A DNA stretch of 14,152 bases from Cyanobacteria bacterium UBA5018. GTDB lineage: Bacteria > Cyanobacteriota > Cyanobacteriia > PCC-6307 > Cyanobiaceae. Location: assembly GCA_002396505.1 (NCBI GenBank), contig DGYA01000133.1:1-14152 (forward strand), in the 5' to 3' direction. The notes under the pieces were generated by a model. It was not told where the DNA came from and ran no database searches. It saw only the letters and a list, made by a program, of their open reading frames with translations. This document shows positions 13,525 through 14,152 of this stretch, piece after piece; positions within the stretch are counted from its first letter, which is position 1, and each line of letters starts with the position of its first letter. A program made the translations under genes and the position numbers.

Positions 13525-14152
13525 CTATCTTCCCGCGTCGCGTCGCAGCCGCCAGCGGCCGCCTTCCACCGGTTCGATCAGCCAATCCCGCCAGGGCCAG
13601 GCTTCGCTGCGTTGCTCCAACTGCCGCAGCGGTTGCTCCACCAGCTGGGCCAACTCCACCAGGCTGAGGGCAAAGCCGCCGGCCGCCAGACGGTCGGCCA
13701 GCTCCAACCGACTGAGCAGCTGCTGCAGCGCCACTGGCGCTGGACCGGCCCCAGCCCCGGCCCCGGCGCCGGCCCCTTCCCCGGGCAGATCCAGTTCCAG
13801 GCGGGCATGCTCCAGCCGCTCACCGGCCACCAGTTGCGGTATGCGCCCCTTGGAGAAAGCCACGGCGATGGCGTCGCAGCGCTCGTTGTCTGGATCGCCG
13901 CTATGGCCCTTCACATAGGCCAGGGGCACGTGGGCCAGCCGGGCCCTATCCAGCTTTTCCCACAGGTCGCGGTTGAGTACCGCGCCACCGGAAGCGGTGC
14001 GCCAGCCCTTGCGCTTCCAGCCCGGCAGCCACTTGCTGAGGCCATCGATCACGTAGCGGCTGTCGGTGCGAATGCTCAGATCCCGGTGGCAGGGCAGCTG
14101 GGCCAATGCCTCCAGCAGCGCCAGGGTGGCGGTGAGCTCCATGCGGTTGTTG
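13525..14152 (-). CDS. rnhA: Ribonuclease HI with C-terminal extension, 5' end outside the window
   Basis: RNase HI cuts the RNA strand of RNA-DNA hybrids. The minus strand reads in from the right edge as NNRMELTATLALLEALAQLP, so the start codon and the first catalytic Asp are outside. Visible active-site residues are Glu of RMEL, Asp of IRTDSRYV, and Asp of NERCDAIAV; the helix WLPGWKRKGWRTASG and the HVPLAYVKGHSGDPDNERCD block are intact. After the RNase H fold comes a tail of about 100 residues: a linker with an alternating Ala-Gly run (GAGAGAGAGAGP) and then an unrecognised domain, LQQLLSRLELADRLAAGGFA, later SEAWPWRDWLIEPVEGGRWR. The internal ATG at 14142 is the Met of RMEL and is not the real start. 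Twenty-four bases separate it from pyrD. The tail may aid substrate binding; I cannot name it. Confidence 0.93.
   Translation of the reverse strand, partial: NNRMELTATLALLEALAQLPCHRDLSIRTDSRYVIDGLSKWLPGWKRKGWRTASGGAVLNRDLWEKLDRARLAHVPLAYVKGHSGDPDNERCDAIAVAFSKGRIPQLVAGERLEHARLELDLPGEGAGAGAGAGAGPAPVALQQLLSRLELADRLAAGGFALSLVELAQLVEQPLRQLEQRSEAWPWRDWLIEPVEGGRWRLRRDAGR

Noticed and set aside
1..14152. Cyanobacterial HIP1 octamer GCGATCGC
   Set aside because: I saw near matches but no exact copy by eye, so HIP1 gives no support either way for the host assignment.

Overview
The window looks like chromosomal DNA of a GC-rich picocyanobacterium of the Synechococcus/Cyanobium/Vulcanococcus type. The reasons are the divergent type IV pilus set pilM-pilN-pilO-pilQ with no pilP, an AMIN-domain PilQ, a cyanobacterial-style RTX protein ending in a Hint domain, and an RNase HI with a C-terminal extension. 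The genus call is inference from gene content, not from a search.

Layout. (1) Positions 1-650 hold a decayed IS200/IS605 element: an internally deleted tnpB on the minus strand, running off the left edge, and a frameshifted tnpA on the plus strand. (2) Positions 647-2492 are a toxin-antitoxin island. An intact Phd-type antitoxin/PIN toxin pair (885-1546) and an intact higBA pair (1686-2257) lie between two direct copies (690-818 and 2331-2459, about 93% identical) of the same decayed Phd-type antitoxin. Related GACCAGAC operator-like repeats sit beside the intact antitoxin and beside both remnants. (3) Positions 2677-3405 encode a LuxR-type regulator with a receiver-like N-terminus lacking the usual phospho-acceptor. 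(4) Positions 3555-7181 encode a 1208-residue modular protein: an EEFGHALD domain, RTX calcium-binding repeats, Ig/VCBS-like domains and a Hint domain. It ends at a strong hairpin shared with the convergent pil genes. (5) On the minus strand, from right to left, run rnhA (partial), pyrD, pilM, pilN, pilO and pilQ, tightly spaced and with ATGA stop/start overlaps for pilM/pilN and pilN/pilO.

How they work together. PilM (cytoplasmic), PilN and PilO (inner membrane) and PilQ (outer-membrane secretin) form the alignment/secretin part of a type IV pilus used for motility, adhesion or DNA uptake. They are apparently co-transcribed with pyrimidine biosynthesis (PyrD) and RNase HI. The left third is accessory DNA in which an insertion sequence has decayed and toxin-antitoxin modules have been duplicated, lost and kept. 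The LuxR regulator and the large RTX/Hint protein lie in the same direction and may be a regulator-target pair, but only position supports that. No CRISPR array, tRNA or rRNA was seen. No clearly new defence system could be established; the most unusual items are the repeat-flanked toxin-antitoxin island and the EEFGH/RTX/Hint protein with its neighbouring pseudo-receiver regulator.
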